DNA of 64,000 bases, from positions 353,501 through 417,500 of the forward strand of contig JAOTOL010001598.1 in NCBI GenBank assembly GCA_034440575.1, given 5' to 3'. The stretch comes from Imbricaverruca yamaguchii. Taxonomy: Eukaryota > Arthropoda > Thecostraca > Neoverrucidae. Under the pieces are notes generated by a model. The model saw only the letters and a program-made list of their open reading frames with translations. It was not told the DNA's origin and ran no database searches. This document shows, piece by piece, positions 46,426 to 58,522 of this stretch (the first letter of the stretch is position 1; each line of letters begins with the position of its first letter). A program made the translations under genes and the position numbers.

Positions 46426-47112
46426 CGGCAACACGCGCTCCGCACGCACCATTGCACAACACGTGCACGCCCGATGGCCGTCGATCAGCGGATAATCCCC
46501 TCCCCGTCCCCCGTCCACCAGCTGATGGACGTGTGGCGCGGCGCAGCCAGGTGCGGCCGCAGCGCCGGCCCCTGACGGCAGGGGGCGCTGCGCACACGGA
46601 GCGGGCGCGTGAACTGTCCGAAAAGGCCGTGTGTGCGGCGACCGGCCAGCGGCAGCGAGGCAGCTGGGAGCTGCCTGAGCTCCAGGCCATACCTGAACAC
46701 CTGCCGACCCCACTGCACCCGTGTGCGTAACCTGGCCACCCTGCGACCTTTGTGTGACCTTCCGGCACCCATATTCGTAACCCGGGGACCCTCTGGCCTC
46801 TGACCTCACAGCGCCAGCGTGCAAACTCCTGGCGCTCCGGCATATGTTCCACCCGTACAGAGAGCATGACGCTGGGACTCCCGAGCTGGGTGCGTCCGTG
46901 CAGAGTATTCAGCCGGGGACCTGCCGTGCGGGTGCTGCAACTCGGCCAGCGAACGGCACAGCTCATTCCACGACACCATGAAGTAAGGACAGACCCAAGA
47001 CTTCATTACGGTGGGTCCAGCGCCCGGTGAGTCACCTCCGTCTAAGACGAGGGGACTGCAGTCCCCAGGAAAACAGAACACAGATGTATTGTGAAATCAC
47101 TGCAACGGTTAT
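46426..47112. other. Unassigned GC-rich sequence
   Basis: No gene recognised. Confidence 0.45.
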
Positions 47113-47124
47113 TTCTCCCACTGT

Positions 47125-47397
47125 TAGTTATTTGCGTTTTGGGGCGCCTCGATCATAAGTTGTGATCATTTAGCGCCCATAACGCTGAGTTATAATGTTA
47201 AAGTCCTATTGTGTTACTGAGTGAGTATGTGGACTGAAATCCTATCGCTCGTAGGTACCTCAATATATTGCCAGAATGAATTATGTCCGAGTCATCTGCT
47301 AGAATGTCGCGATATGCTAAATATCCGACACCATTTCCGAAAAATAATCTCCGCTCCCTTGATAAGTGTTTGCACGAGAAGAGCACGTGTCGCACCG
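47125..47397 (-). mobile_element. 5'-truncated LINE copy with 12-bp TSD
   Basis: A 273-bp insertion flanked by perfect TTCTCCCACTGT repeats (47113-47124 and 47398-47409). On the minus strand it encodes the last residues of ORF2 (TVRHVLFSCKHLSRERRLFF, later ILRYLRAIGF) with an open frame to a stop near 47198. A 3' UTR follows with hairpin arms GGGCGC (47178-47173) and GCGCCC (47147-47142) and a TAAC-type tail. It belongs to a different but related subfamily from the 34.8-kb copy. The intact TSD and open frame suggest a fairly recent insertion. Confidence 0.88.
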
Positions 47398-47591
47398 TTC
47401 TCCCACTGTGTGGTGCACAACAAAATGCTGTTTCGACTTATTGTTGTTGTGTTACGCTGTTGCTGTCCGATGGCTGCTGTGACGGGACCTCTTCTCTCGG
47501 AGGCATACCCTGTGTGTGCACGGCCACACCACAGATCCAGCAGCCACGACACCAGTCCGGGCGGGCGGCGTGGCGTGGCCGGCCGCTGGAG

Positions 47592-48115
47592 CTGGAGAGC
47601 GGCCGAGGAGCGGCCGTCAGGAGCTGGAGAGAGGCCGTCAGGAGCTGGAGAGCGGCCGTCAGGAGCGGCCGTCAGGAGCTGGAGAGAGGCCGTCAGGAGC
47701 TGGAGAGCGGCCGTCAGGAGCGGCCGTCAGGAGCTGGAGAGCGGCCGTCAGGAGCTGGAGAGCGGCCGTCAGGAGCGGCCGTCAGGAGCTGGAGAGCGGC
47801 CGTCAGGAGCGGCCGTCAGGGGCTGGAGAGCGGCCGTCAGGAGCTGGAGAGCGGCCGTCAGGAGCTGGAGAGCGGCCGTCAGGAGCGGCCGTCAGGAGCT
47901 GGAGAGCGGCCGTCAGGAGCGGCCGTCAGGGGCTGGAGAGCGGCCGTCAGGAGCTGGAGAGCGGCCGTCAGGAGCGGCCGTCAGGAGCTGGAGAGCGGCC
48001 GTCAGGAGCAGCCGTCAGGAGCTGGAGATCGGCCGCTGGAGCTGGAGAGCGGCCGTCAGGGGCGGCCGCTGGAGCTGGAGAGCGGCCGTCAGGGGCGGCC
48101 GTCAGGAGCGGTAGT
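47592..48115. repeat. Mixed 21-bp and 13-bp minisatellite
   Basis: Long unit GGAGCTGGAGAGCGGCCGTCA interspersed with short unit GGAGCGGCCGTCA, which equals the long unit minus 8 bp. Confidence 0.9.
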
Positions 48116-48232
48116 CTGGGGCAGTGTCACGCAGTCGCGCCGCCGGCCGCGAGACAACCGTCACACCGCTGCACTGTGGCCGCGCGGCGGGACGTCAGCG
48201 CCGGCATCTGAACCGGCCCGAGTCGGCCCGCC

Positions 48233-49270
48233 ACTGGACTACCGGACCAACGGACCAGACAGCCACTGGCCGACGGACCACCGGACCATCAAACTTCCGG
48301 ACCAACGGACCAGACAGCCACTGGCCGACGGACCACCGGACCACCGGACCACCGGACCACCGGACTTCCGGACCAACGGACCAGACAGCCACTGGCCGAC
48401 GGACCACCGGACTACCGGACCAACGGACCAGTCAGACACTGGCCGACGGACCACCGGACTACCGGACCAACGGACTACCGGATCAACGGACTACCGGACC
48501 AACGGACTACCGGACCAACGGACCATTCAGACACTGGCCGACGGACCACAGGACCATCGGACTACCGGACCAACGGACCAGCCAGCCACTAGACGACGGA
48601 CCACCGGATCATTCGACTACCGGACCAATGGACCAGCCAGCTACTGGCCGATTGGTTGGTTGGTTATTGGTTTTACGACACATTGACAGTTGAGTCATGT
48701 AGCGTCGCCAATCTCTCACGCCGATTGGTGCCGGGCGAAGAGTAGCGACGGGTGAGACTCGAACCCACAACCTTTCGATTGTGAGACGAGCAACTTACCC
48801 CTAGACTACTCGTCCCCTAGCTACTGGCCGACGGACCACCTGACCACCTACCGCAGGACAAACGGACCGCAAATTACCGGACCACGAATCATCGGATCAC
48901 CGGACAACGGACCACCTGGCTTCCGGACCAACGGACCAGCCAGCCACCGGATCACAGACCACCAGACTACCGGACCACCGGACTACCGGACCACCAACCA
49001 CCGGACCATCGGACAACCGAACCATCGGACCACCGAACTACCGGGCCACCTAACCTCCGGACCAACGGACCAGCGAGCCACCGGACTACGGACCACCGAA
49101 CCACCTGACTATCGGACCATCAACTACCGGACCACAGACCATCGGACCATTAGACCACCGAACTATCGGACAAAGAACCACCGTACCAAAGGACTACCGG
49201 ACCGAAGTAGCATCGGACCATCAGACCACAGGACCAACCGACCAACGATCACACCACCGGACAACCTCGC
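48233..49270. repeat. Degenerate ACCGGACCAACGG repeat
   Basis: Short 9-13-bp units built on ACCGGACCA, with longer periodic GCCACTGGCCGACGGACC blocks in the left half. Interrupted by the SINE at 48652-48818. Confidence 0.85.
48652..48818 (-). mobile_element. tRNA-derived SINE inserted in a minisatellite, 13-bp TSD
   Basis: Flanked by perfect AGCTACTGGCCGA repeats (48639-48651 and 48819-48831). The minus-strand head has a box A-like TAGTCTAGGGGTAAG and a box B GGGTTCGAGTCTC (48766-48754). The core (48730-48701) matches ATCGGCGTGAGAGATTGGCG. The tail is TAAAACCAATAAC plus CAAC repeats. The tRNA cloverleaf acceptor stem does not pair well, so it is not a functional tRNA gene. Confidence 0.88.
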
Positions 49271-49679
49271 ACCACTTGACCACACCAGACCGCCCACTAC
49301 CAAATCCTTCGGACGTCGGAGTATTGCACGCGATGCTGATCGCTGTAATTAAAGTAATTGGCATAGTGAATAACGGCAAGAACATGGCGGCTAAACTGAA
49401 GAACAAAAATCCATGATGAAAACAATATGCTTCCGCTTCCAGCTTTTGTAAACTAACTGTTCAACTCGTTTGTGGAGCATAACTTTTATCATCATGAGCG
49501 TAAGGGCCTATTTAACATGCCCACCACGCCGACATTGACTCCCTTTGTATTCAACATGCCAAAACACAGCCTAATCACCAATCACAAGCGATCAGGCAAG
49601 CGATACCACATCACTGAACGCACATCGTTAGATGGTCAAATTTGGCCCGAGGGGCACCTCAGCTACAGTGGCGGAGCCC
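49271..49679. other. Unassigned AT-richer spacer between two related arrays
   Basis: Nothing recognised. Confidence 0.45.
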
Positions 49680-50312
49680 ACCAACCACCGGACCACAGAC
49701 CAGCCAGCCGCTGGGTCACAGACCAGCCACCCGCTGGACCACAGACCAGCCAGCCGCCGGCCACAGACCAGCCAACCGCCGGACCACAGGCCAGCCAACC
49801 ACCGGACCACAGACCAGCCAACCGCCGGACCACAGGCCAGCCAGCCGCTGGACCACAGACCAGCCAACCGCCGGACCACAGACCAGCCAGCCGCTGGACC
49901 ACAGACCAGCCAGCCGCCGACCCACAGACCAGCCAACCGCCGGACCACAGGCCAGCCAACCACCGGACCACAGACCAGCCAACCGCCGGACCACAGGCCA
50001 GCCAGCCGCTGGACCACAGACCAGCCAACCGCCGGACCACAGGCCAGCCAACCACCGAACCACAGACCAGCCACCGCGGTCACAGACCAGCCAGCCGCTG
50101 GACCACAGACCAGCCAGCCGCCGGACCACAGACCAGCCAGCCGCCGACCCACAGACCAGCCAACCGCCGGACCACAGACCAGCCAACCGCCGGACCACAG
50201 ACCAGCCAACCGCTGGACCACAGCCCAGCCAGTCGCTGGACCATAGACCAGCCAGTTGCTGGACCACAGACCAGCCAGTCGCTGGACCACAGACCAGCCA
50301 GCCGCCGGCCCA
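49680..50312. repeat. 23-bp minisatellite, about 27 copies
   Basis: Units ACCACAGACCAGCCAACCGC plus CGG. Shares the GGACCAC motif with the 48.2-49.3-kb array. Confidence 0.93.
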
Positions 50313-50639
50313 CCTGCAGCCGCCCAGTCTGTGTCTCGCGGGACACCCGGCAGGCAGCGGGAGGCGCAACAATGCCAGGATGCGGCGGTGCTCGCCGCCG
50401 CAGGTCCCTCTGCGGCGAACTTGCGCCAGATAAGCAGCGCTAATGACGCGAAGTTACGCCAGACACTGCAGGGGTTGCCCATGTGTGAAATCCTCCGGCT
50501 GTGCTGACGTACACTTGTCTGGTGAAGTGCGACATCGAAAAACATCAACCACTGGTACGTAGCTGTGAGCAGAAAGACAGGCAAAACAGAGGCGTGAAAT
50601 AACTATTTCTTTGTCGGAGGGGAAGCACCTGTCCCTCAT

Positions 50640-50820
50640 GGGGCGGGGACGGCCGGGTGGTTAAGGTGCTGGGCTCTGGGTACCAAAGGCCCCGGGTTCG
50701 ACACTAGCACAGCTCGGGACATTTCAAAATTCCGCGGCCCACCGGCGAAACAATGTGGGCGGCGCCATTAGCCGTGAATGTGCATAAAGTGCGTCGTGAA
50801 CCACCAAGTAAACAAACAAA
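50640..50820 (+). mobile_element. tRNA-derived SINE (second subfamily)
   Basis: Head with a Ser/Leu-type box A (GGCCGGGTGGTTAAGG) and box B GGGTTCGACAC, then a body sharing GGCGGCGCCATTAGCCG and AAGTGCGTCGTGAACC with the 58.5-kb copy, ending in AAAC repeats. The flanks CCTGTCCCTCAT (50628-50639) and CCTATCCGTCAT (50821-50832) form an imperfect TSD (10 of 12). Confidence 0.85.
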
Positions 50821-50832
50821 CCTATCCGTCAT

Positions 50833-52280
50833 ATGATGAGCGTGGCAAACTACCGAATGCCTCCCCAGGCACTCCTTTCACGCAGTCTAAGGATCAGTGG
50901 TAAATGAATGAGTGACGTCACACTTCCGATGACGCCAATAATTGGGTTACGGTCGAAGCCTGCCGTGATGCTTGGTGTCCCATACGAGTGGGGCCACCAA
51001 GCATAGTGTCCTCAGTTCTGACATCTGTGCGGGAGCCAGCACCCGGGATAAATTTGCTCAGATCTCCAGTGGATTTATTTCCTGTACTGACTTACATAGC
51101 ACGCATCACTATGCTCAACCATACGGTATCAGTGTTTGGCTTCGCCATAGGCACTTGATGTTTACCATAAATTCCCTCAAGATGTTGTCAAGCGTTGACA
51201 TATTCTCCTTGCAGCATCATCGCATGCCTATCGCATTACTGATTTTCTCAACAGCCATTGCGAACGTTGTCGTCTTAACCTGAAGGTAAGACGACAAAAC
51301 AGAAACAAACATAACAAAATGGCAATACCCTGCTCGCTCCTCAGACATCCATCACAGAGTTCTCCTCGGGGTGGCTCGTGCCAAGCTGAAAAGGATATTT
51401 CTGGATTGCTGTAGAACCAGATTGTCATGCACCGAAAACAAAATCTGCTTCATATATTGCTGTCAGGAACGATACACTAAGGGTGGCATACTATAGAAAT
51501 TGAGACATTATTTCGGATGAGGAGCATGCCAAAATGCAATGGCGTAGCCAGGATTTTCCTAAGGGGGTCGACCCAAAACAACGCGCCGAAACTGAAACCT
51601 TCAGGCGCGGCGAAAATTTAGGGTTTGTGAAGTGCATTTTTGGGTGCTAAGGGGGCGGGGCAAAGTAGCCGAGAAGGTAACATATGAAATAGCACGATTT
51701 TAATTATTGGCATTGTCATATCTGAATATTATTTGTGAACACAAACAATACATATGAAATGTCTAATCACCCCATAAAAAGTTCACTGCAAAGCTTGTCG
51801 GGTCCCAGTCTCAATAATGCAACCCTATAAAGGCAGCCCGAAGCCCTATGCATTCATGCACTTAAGTGTGCACCTACTCATTATTTTCGACTACTTCCCA
51901 TTGAGTCCTTAGCAAAGAAAAAGCAATCATGAAAATGAAATGATTACAAATTATCTCTGCTACAACATCCACCAAGGACGAACGCTATGACTGACCAGAT
52001 ACAAACAAAATGCACGAAGGGCTTGCCTGCGCTACAAAATCAAAATTATTAATTGCATCGACGACCAATATTTTCTGGCCCAAACGTTCGTTCGATATTT
52101 TTGGGGGGGTTTAAATAAATAATTTGGTGTGGGGGGTTGGGAAATTACAAAAGCAATGATTATTACGATTTTTTGCTTTGTTTATCTTTGGTATGGGCGC
52201 TAGGCATTTAATGGGTATATTTTGTGAACGTTTACAAAAGACAACAAATGTATCGTACGATTCAAATATTTTGGGGGTAT
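50833..52280. other. Unassigned AT-rich sequence
   Basis: Apart from the MITE end at 51539, no gene or element recognised. Confidence 0.45.
51539..51670 (+). mobile_element. Probable MITE end related to the 23.5-kb element
   Basis: ATGGCGTAGCCAGGATTTTC and the following AAGGGGGTCGACCCAAAA match the reverse complement of the right end of the 23.5-kb MITE. The opposite terminus is not recognisable. Confidence 0.55.
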
Positions 52281-52281
52281 G

Positions 52282-52336
<55 letters not shown>

Positions 52337-52337
52337 T

Positions 52338-52434
<97 letters not shown>
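52281..52434. repeat. AT microsatellite
   Basis: About 150 bp of AT with a few interruptions. Confidence 0.97.
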
Positions 52435-53304
52435 TCTTCGTCAATGTCACACTATTTCGAAAAGGATATGATTAGATCTGGACACGATGCATAATATTTC
52501 GAGTTATTTCACGAACACGCCAAATAAACGCACATTCGCTCTCACAAGAATGGCATTTCGTATATTTCTAAACCACATCGTGTTCTAATCCGGATAAATA
52601 CTAAGTCGACTGTGCTAATTTAATTAAGCACGCAATTATTTCTCCGGCCACTTTACCATTATTGAGAATACGAACAATTTTCAGAAAAGCGCTCAACTCG
52701 TTAATAAAAAGCATCATCAAGTACACGGTCTGAAGAGAACATATTTCATTATATTGGGAACCCAATTCAGTTCTAATTGTTTTCTTTTCACATACGATAA
52801 AGTTGTATTAGCATAACTCCCGCATCCGCTTAAACTTTGCGACCTCCATTCCGAAGAGTGTTTTGATTTTAGCTGCCAAACTTCAGTGCCTCGATCCCAC
52901 GATTGTTATTTAAATATTATTTTGAACGACAAACTTCCATGCCGTCTGCGTCAACGGCCCACTCTAGCTGAGCCGACAGGTCGACTCACCATGTCTGCAT
53001 TCTTCGGACTATTCCCGGGACGCTAATTTACGACCTTTGCCTTTGTGATACTTTACAGACTCTGGACGGGATAATTACCACTAAATGACACGAATTAGGA
53101 GGTGGGTAGGACGAGGCATCCAGGTGCAATAAAGCATTGTGACTTCTCTGAAAATGAGCGTGAGGACCTAGTATATTTATAGTACAGTTTGTGCTCATGT
53201 ATCCAGTGTAGGTTCTGTATGAGCAATGCTTTCACTGGCCCATGAACTTCCTTGGCCCCTACACTGGTAGGTCTCGTAAGCAGTTGGTTGGTTGTTGAGA
53301 GTTA
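52435..53304. other. Unassigned AT-rich sequence
   Basis: Nothing recognised. Confidence 0.45.
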
Positions 53305-53640
53305 TCAGGCTCCATGCACACCGTGACGACCACTGACGACCTTTGCCGGGCTCCATACAGTGACGACTAATGACGACCACTGTCAAGCTCCACACAGTGA
53401 CGACCACTGACGACCTCTGCAGGGCTCCACACCGTGACCACTGACGACCTTTGCCGGGCTCCATATAGTGACGACTACTGACGACCACTGTCAGGCTCCA
53501 CGCCGTGACGACAACTCACGACCGCTGTCAGGCGTGACAACTGACGACCTCTGCCGGGCTCCATACAGTGACGACCACTGACGACCTTTGCCGGGCTCCA
53601 CACCGTGACAACTGACGACCTCTGTCAGGCTTCACATGCA
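53305..53640. repeat. About 37-bp minisatellite
   Basis: Imperfect units combining GGGCTCCATACAGTGACGAC and CACTGACGACCTTTGCC. Confidence 0.85.
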
Positions 53641-54411
53641 GCGTGACGGTAAGCACCGCAGGCCTCAGTACGGCCGGAGATGACGCTACCTTCCCTCCCC
53701 ACATGCCGTTGGAGTCTTGAATCCCTACGAAAACGAATGGAGATCACCGACCGAAAAACACGCATACCTCACCCCCGTTTCCGTCTGCTGTTCTGTAAAC
53801 CGTGGGGACCGCAGGATCAGCAGCAGCACACCGGGTAGGTAACGGGTTGATTGGCAGCACCTGGGGCGCCCTCCGTCGGAACATCAACAGCCAGCAGGGG
53901 CACGGGGGTCAGGAATAGCCGAAAGGTTAGCGAGGTTCGTAGACTGTGAACGAAGGGTACTTGGACCGCGCAGCGTTCCTTTGTCGCTGCCGGCCGCCTG
54001 AATGAAGTGTCTGGTGCGGCGTCCAATGAGCGTGCGCCACGTGTCTTGCATGTGCACGAGTATCAGGTGAGGAGATAATTATCGAGCCACTCCCACGATC
54101 GAAGTACAAGGCGCACGGACGCTGGTTGTAATGGGCGTGGCTTGTCCCACGATGGCGTGCGACGTCGGACCACATCTCCAAACCGGGTCAGCAGGACACA
54201 CGCACACGCGACCGCCGCCAACGCCGCCACGAAGGCGACACACCGGCGGGGACACCCGACCCACCCGAGCCGACCTGAGCTGATCCGACCCGGCCGGCCG
54301 AGACCCGAACGGGACCAACCGGGGCAGATCCGACCTGAGCTGGTCCGACCGGGGCAGATCCGACCTGAGCTGGTCCGACCGGGGCAGATCCGATCTGAGT
54401 GGGCCACAGTG
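53641..54411. other. Unassigned sequence with a short repeat at its end
   Basis: GGGGCAGATCCGACCTGAGC plus TGGTCCGACC repeats about three times at 54318-54390. Otherwise nothing recognised. Confidence 0.5.
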
Positions 54412-55205
54412 GTGCGGTGTGACATCTTGCTCCACGGTGACGGCAGGCACGATGTAGTGATGCGGGGTGGCATTCTGCTCCACGGTGACGGCAGGCACGA
54501 TGTAGTGGTGCGGTGTGACATTCTGCTCCACGGTGACGGCAGGCACGATGTAGTGGTGCGTTGTGATATCCTGTCCCACGGCGACGGCAGGCACGATGTA
54601 GTGGTGTGGTGTGACATTCTGCTCCACGGTGACGGCAGGCACGATGTAGTGGTGCGGTGTGACATTCTGCTCCACGGTGACGGCAGGCACGATGTAGTGG
54701 TGCGGTGTGACATTCTGCTCCACGGTGACGACAGGCACGATATAGTGGTGCGGTGTGACATTCTGCTCCACGGTGACGGCAGGCACGATGTAGTGGTGTG
54801 GTGTGACATTCTGCTCCACGGTGACGGCAGGCACGATGTAGTGGTGTGGTGTGACATCCTGCTCCACGGTGACGGCAGGCACGATGTAGTGGTGTGGTGT
54901 GACATCTTGCTCCACGGCGACGGCAGGCACTATATAGTGGTGCGGTGTGACATCCTGCTCCACGGTGACGGCAGGCACGATATAGTGGTGCGGTGTGACA
55001 TCCTGCTCCACGGTGACGGCAGGCACGATGTAGTGGTGCGGTGTGACATCCTGCTCCACGGTGACGGCAGGCACGATATAGTGGTGCGGTGTGACATCCT
55101 GCTCCACGGTGACGGCAGGCACGATGTAGTGGTGCGGTGTGACATTCTCCTCCACGGTGACGGCAGGCACGATGTAGTGGTGTGGTGTGACATCCTGTCC
55201 CACGG
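54412..55205. repeat. 48-bp minisatellite, about 16 copies
   Basis: Units GTGACATCCTGCTCCACGGT, GACGGCAGGCACGATGTAGT, GGTGCGGT, with TT/CC and TGG/CGG variants. Frames stay open on both strands because 48 is divisible by three. Confidence 0.94.
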
Positions 55206-55691
55206 CGGCGGCAGGCGGTGCGACCGCCCGCACGACCGCCGCCCACTCACGTCACGTCACGCCACGTTGTACCGTCACCATAACGTCGCGGGGGCGTGAC
55301 GGTGCGCCGTGACGCCGCTCCCTCGGCCCCGCCGGCGGCATGGCGTCGGCCGGTGCCCGACATCAGCCGACACCAGCCCGGTGCCGGCGCCCGCCGCCAG
55401 CCTCCACGCAGCTCGGTCGCCGACGCGACGCGCGGCGTCCACGCAGTCTGGCCGGCTTCCGGGCGGCTGCCGGCGCCGCCCTGTCATCACCGACAGCGGC
55501 GACGCAAATTGGCCACGACCGGCCACGCACAGCTGGCGAGCGTGCGCCGACCCGCACCCAGCCGTTGCACCGACGCCTGGGCACACGGCCCGCCCGCGTA
55601 CCGTCAGAGCTAACTGCGCGTGTTCACGAGCGTGGCTGGCTGCACTGGCTCGCCAGCGTGCCCTGCGCAGGCCCAACATGGCGAACATTCC
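55206..55691. other. Unassigned GC-rich sequence
   Basis: No gene recognised. Confidence 0.45.
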
Positions 55692-55965
55692 ACGTTCTCA
55701 TTCAAGACCACTCAATGTTCTCATTCAAGACCACTCAATGTTCTCATTCAAGAACATTCAATGATTCTCATTCAAGACCACTCAATGTTCTCATTCAAGA
55801 CCACTCAATGTTCTCATTCAAGACCACGCAATGTTCTCATTCAAGAACATTCAATATTCTCATTCAAGAGCACTCAATGTTCTCATTCAAGACCGCTCAA
55901 TGTTCTCATTCAAGACCACGCAATGTTCTCATTCAAGAACATTCAATATTCTCAGAACACTGGCG
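55692..55965. repeat. 23-bp minisatellite
   Basis: Units CATTCAAGACCACTCAATGT plus TCT, in two variants (GACCACTCAATG and GAACATTCAATAT) that alternate in blocks. Confidence 0.92.
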
Positions 55966-57753
55966 GACCTCCGGCAGTGTCGCGACCGGCGGCTTCACAA
56001 GAACACGACCACGTCAGACCTCAGCAGCCACTCTGAGGTTGACCGGTCGGTGCGTGTCGCGCCACGAGTCCGTCAGCCTGGGTGCACGTGCTGCCGCCAC
56101 GTCCGTCAGCCTGGGTGCACGTGCTGCCGCCACGTGCGTCAGCCGGCGGGGCCCGCGCGCTCCCGCGGCGCGAGAGGCGTGGCCGCGCCGTTATCGGCGT
56201 CGACAGGCGGCGGCGCGGCGCCGCCGGCCGTACCGCCACCGGCGCGCGCCACGCCCATTTATCAACTCGGCTTCATGGTGGCAGACAATTTGTCAGCGAC
56301 GAACAGGTTCGATTGTGGCCGCCGGCTCGCGCTCAGACGACCGTCCCAATGGCGTCTCCCCCCCCGCGCCTGCTGGGAGCTCGGATTCTGATTTCACACA
56401 ACACGTGGCTTCTCAGCAGCGTCAGGATCCACAAAGATGAGAAATGACCATGCAGACGCGAATTACGAATTTCTTCACGTCGGAGCTATGTCCATCCAGC
56501 CCCCCCCCTACCCACGAAGCCGCATACAGCGCATCGTATAATATTGGTCCTGCGAGATTAAAAAAAAACTTCCAGTTATTGCATCAGCATTGCACCTGCT
56601 CAGTTGGACAAGCGACTTTTAGTTGAAATAAAACCTGCAGAGTAACGCGTTCCTCGGAAGGTGGCCCATGGAGATCTTCACGAGTACATATGGCGGTTTA
56701 ATAGAATGGCTATGACGGTTATTATGGTGTCACTTTTAGATGCCGGTGGGCATAACTCAAATGGCCCCGGATCTAATCCCCTTGGATCCGCCCTCATGAT
56801 ATCAGGTTGTATCACACACAATTGTATATGTTGTGCACTACACATTCTGGATTACCTATCTACCGTTAGCAATTGTTAGAACCTGGTTAGTGTGAACGCC
56901 CAGTTGGAAATATAATAATTCTGGCGTGACTTCTTAAAGTTGTAAGTGACGCAGATAATTTGCCTAATCTGCCTGTACACGGAATGACGTATATTCAAAA
57001 TTCAGAAATATTGTGTCGGAGATCTTCGCTTTGATTCACTCTGTGCATGCGTAATGGGGGAAATATTTCACCACAGAGTAGTGCAGGGTCCATGTTTTAA
57101 AATTGTCTGACTGCTGACGCCAGAACTAGGATATAGCTATTCAGCCGGCTTCTTTGCACATCAACAACACTTTTCACTTCTCTATGACCTTAACTCACCG
57201 ACCTACGGAGTCATTTCAAAAGATTACTTTTGCACTTCGTTCTTTACATTCTTCACAGCTGTACGCTAATCATTGGTATCAAATGTTAATTGCTAAGGCA
57301 TTTCTACTATTCAAATTTGATTCGGGGACCACCTACAGTGACCATCGGATGTCCCGCAACTATTCGGACCCATCATCAAGCGATCTGTTCCACTTCGTCG
57401 CTAATTTTCAACAAAATGGGATACGAGAAAATATTAAATATATATTTAGTGGTGCTAACATTCATGCTTTACTTCTTAGTTGTCAGTGTCCGATAATTGA
57501 AACATCAAATCAGGACTTTGAAATCGCTTCCGGAGTGACCATCATTTTTTGCACTTCGGTTCGACATCCAGCCAACTCGCTGCAACAACGAGGACGTCCA
57601 GCTTTGACCCAGCCGGCGGGACAGATTCAGCTTCTCAAGTGCGCCTCCACTTGACCTGTTGACATTGATTTAGAACGCCAATCGAGTCGCTCACTGCGAA
57701 CAAAGCAGAGAAAGCGGCCCATTCTCTTGGCAGTTCCAATCTACAACACAACG
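55966..57753. other. Unassigned sequence
   Basis: A duplicated GTCAGCCTGGGTGCACGTGC block lies at 56070-56140. A 166-codon open frame at 57154-57654 (+) has no recognised domain. Confidence 0.4.
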
Positions 57754-57990
57754 ATTATTTCGGCTAAAGGGCGCATCAACTGCTGCTGGTTTTGTTGCGC
57801 CCATCCGAACCACAACAACTCTGAACTGAACCTTGGCTTCTTTTACGACGCACTCGACCGCTGTTATATGGCGTCGCCAACCTCTCATGCCGATTGGTCA
57901 CGACTGGACTCGGTAAATCCCGTCGGCTGTGAGATTCGAACCGACAATCTTGCGATCAAGATTCCGACGCTCTACCAACTGAGCCCCCAC
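57754..57990 (-). mobile_element. tRNA-derived SINE with two 3' hairpins
   Basis: The minus strand begins with a tRNA-like head: GGCTCAGTTGGTAGAGC (box A, about 57985-57969) and GGTTCGAATCTC (box B, 57942-57931). The body holds the conserved core ATCGGCATGAGAGGTTGGCG (within 57899-57870), then CGACGC...GCGTCG, and then a second, LINE-type hairpin GGGCGC (57802-57797)...GCGCCC (57774-57769) and an AAATAA tail. The core is shared with the SINEs at 48.7, 30.9 and 19.7 kb. No TSD was found. Confidence 0.8.
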
Positions 57991-58508
57991 CCCCCACAGC
58001 TCCGGCTCGACCACCACCGCGGCACCGCTGATTCCAACCGGCCAGCATCAGTCCACGAGCAGGTAAACAGGCAGCGAAATCAAACGGGTTAAGGGACATC
58101 CCTGCGAGAGGACCAGAGCTTCCGTCGCCATCGCGCGAACCGCTACACTGTGTCGTCACGGCAGCTAAGTAGACGGCCGGAAGCAGAATCAGTTGTGCTT
58201 GTATGGGAAACCAAATGTGGAGAGTGATGACCAGCCAATACTAGCACGCCGCACTGCCGCAAACCACGCGCAACCCAATGTCACACAACGAGCACACATG
58301 CAATCGTGCGATATGCGGCACGCATGCATGGAAGTGTAAAACAATCACCACAAGATAATGACCATATTGTTCACTCGTGCGCTATGCACTTTCCGCTTCC
58401 ACACACCGACGACAGCGACGACCGGATTAGGGAATTGTCGTAGCTTTGCGTCGCGCGCGATGACATTGGCCGCGCGTCACAAGGCTCGTGTCATATGTCA
58501 CGAATGTT
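57991..58508. other. Unassigned sequence
   Basis: Nothing recognised between the two SINEs. Confidence 0.45.
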
Positions 58509-58522
58509 ACATGGCATGCGTG

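Noticed and set aside
48745..48818. Functional tRNA gene on the minus strand
   Set aside because: Boxes A and B are present but the acceptor stem does not pair cleanly, and the sequence is the head of a TSD-bounded SINE.
54063..55299. Open frames of 280-385 codons in the 48-bp array
   Set aside because: Same reason: trivial repeat translation on both strands.
57154..57654. 166-codon plus-strand frame
   Set aside because: No domain or conservation argument. Left as unassigned sequence.
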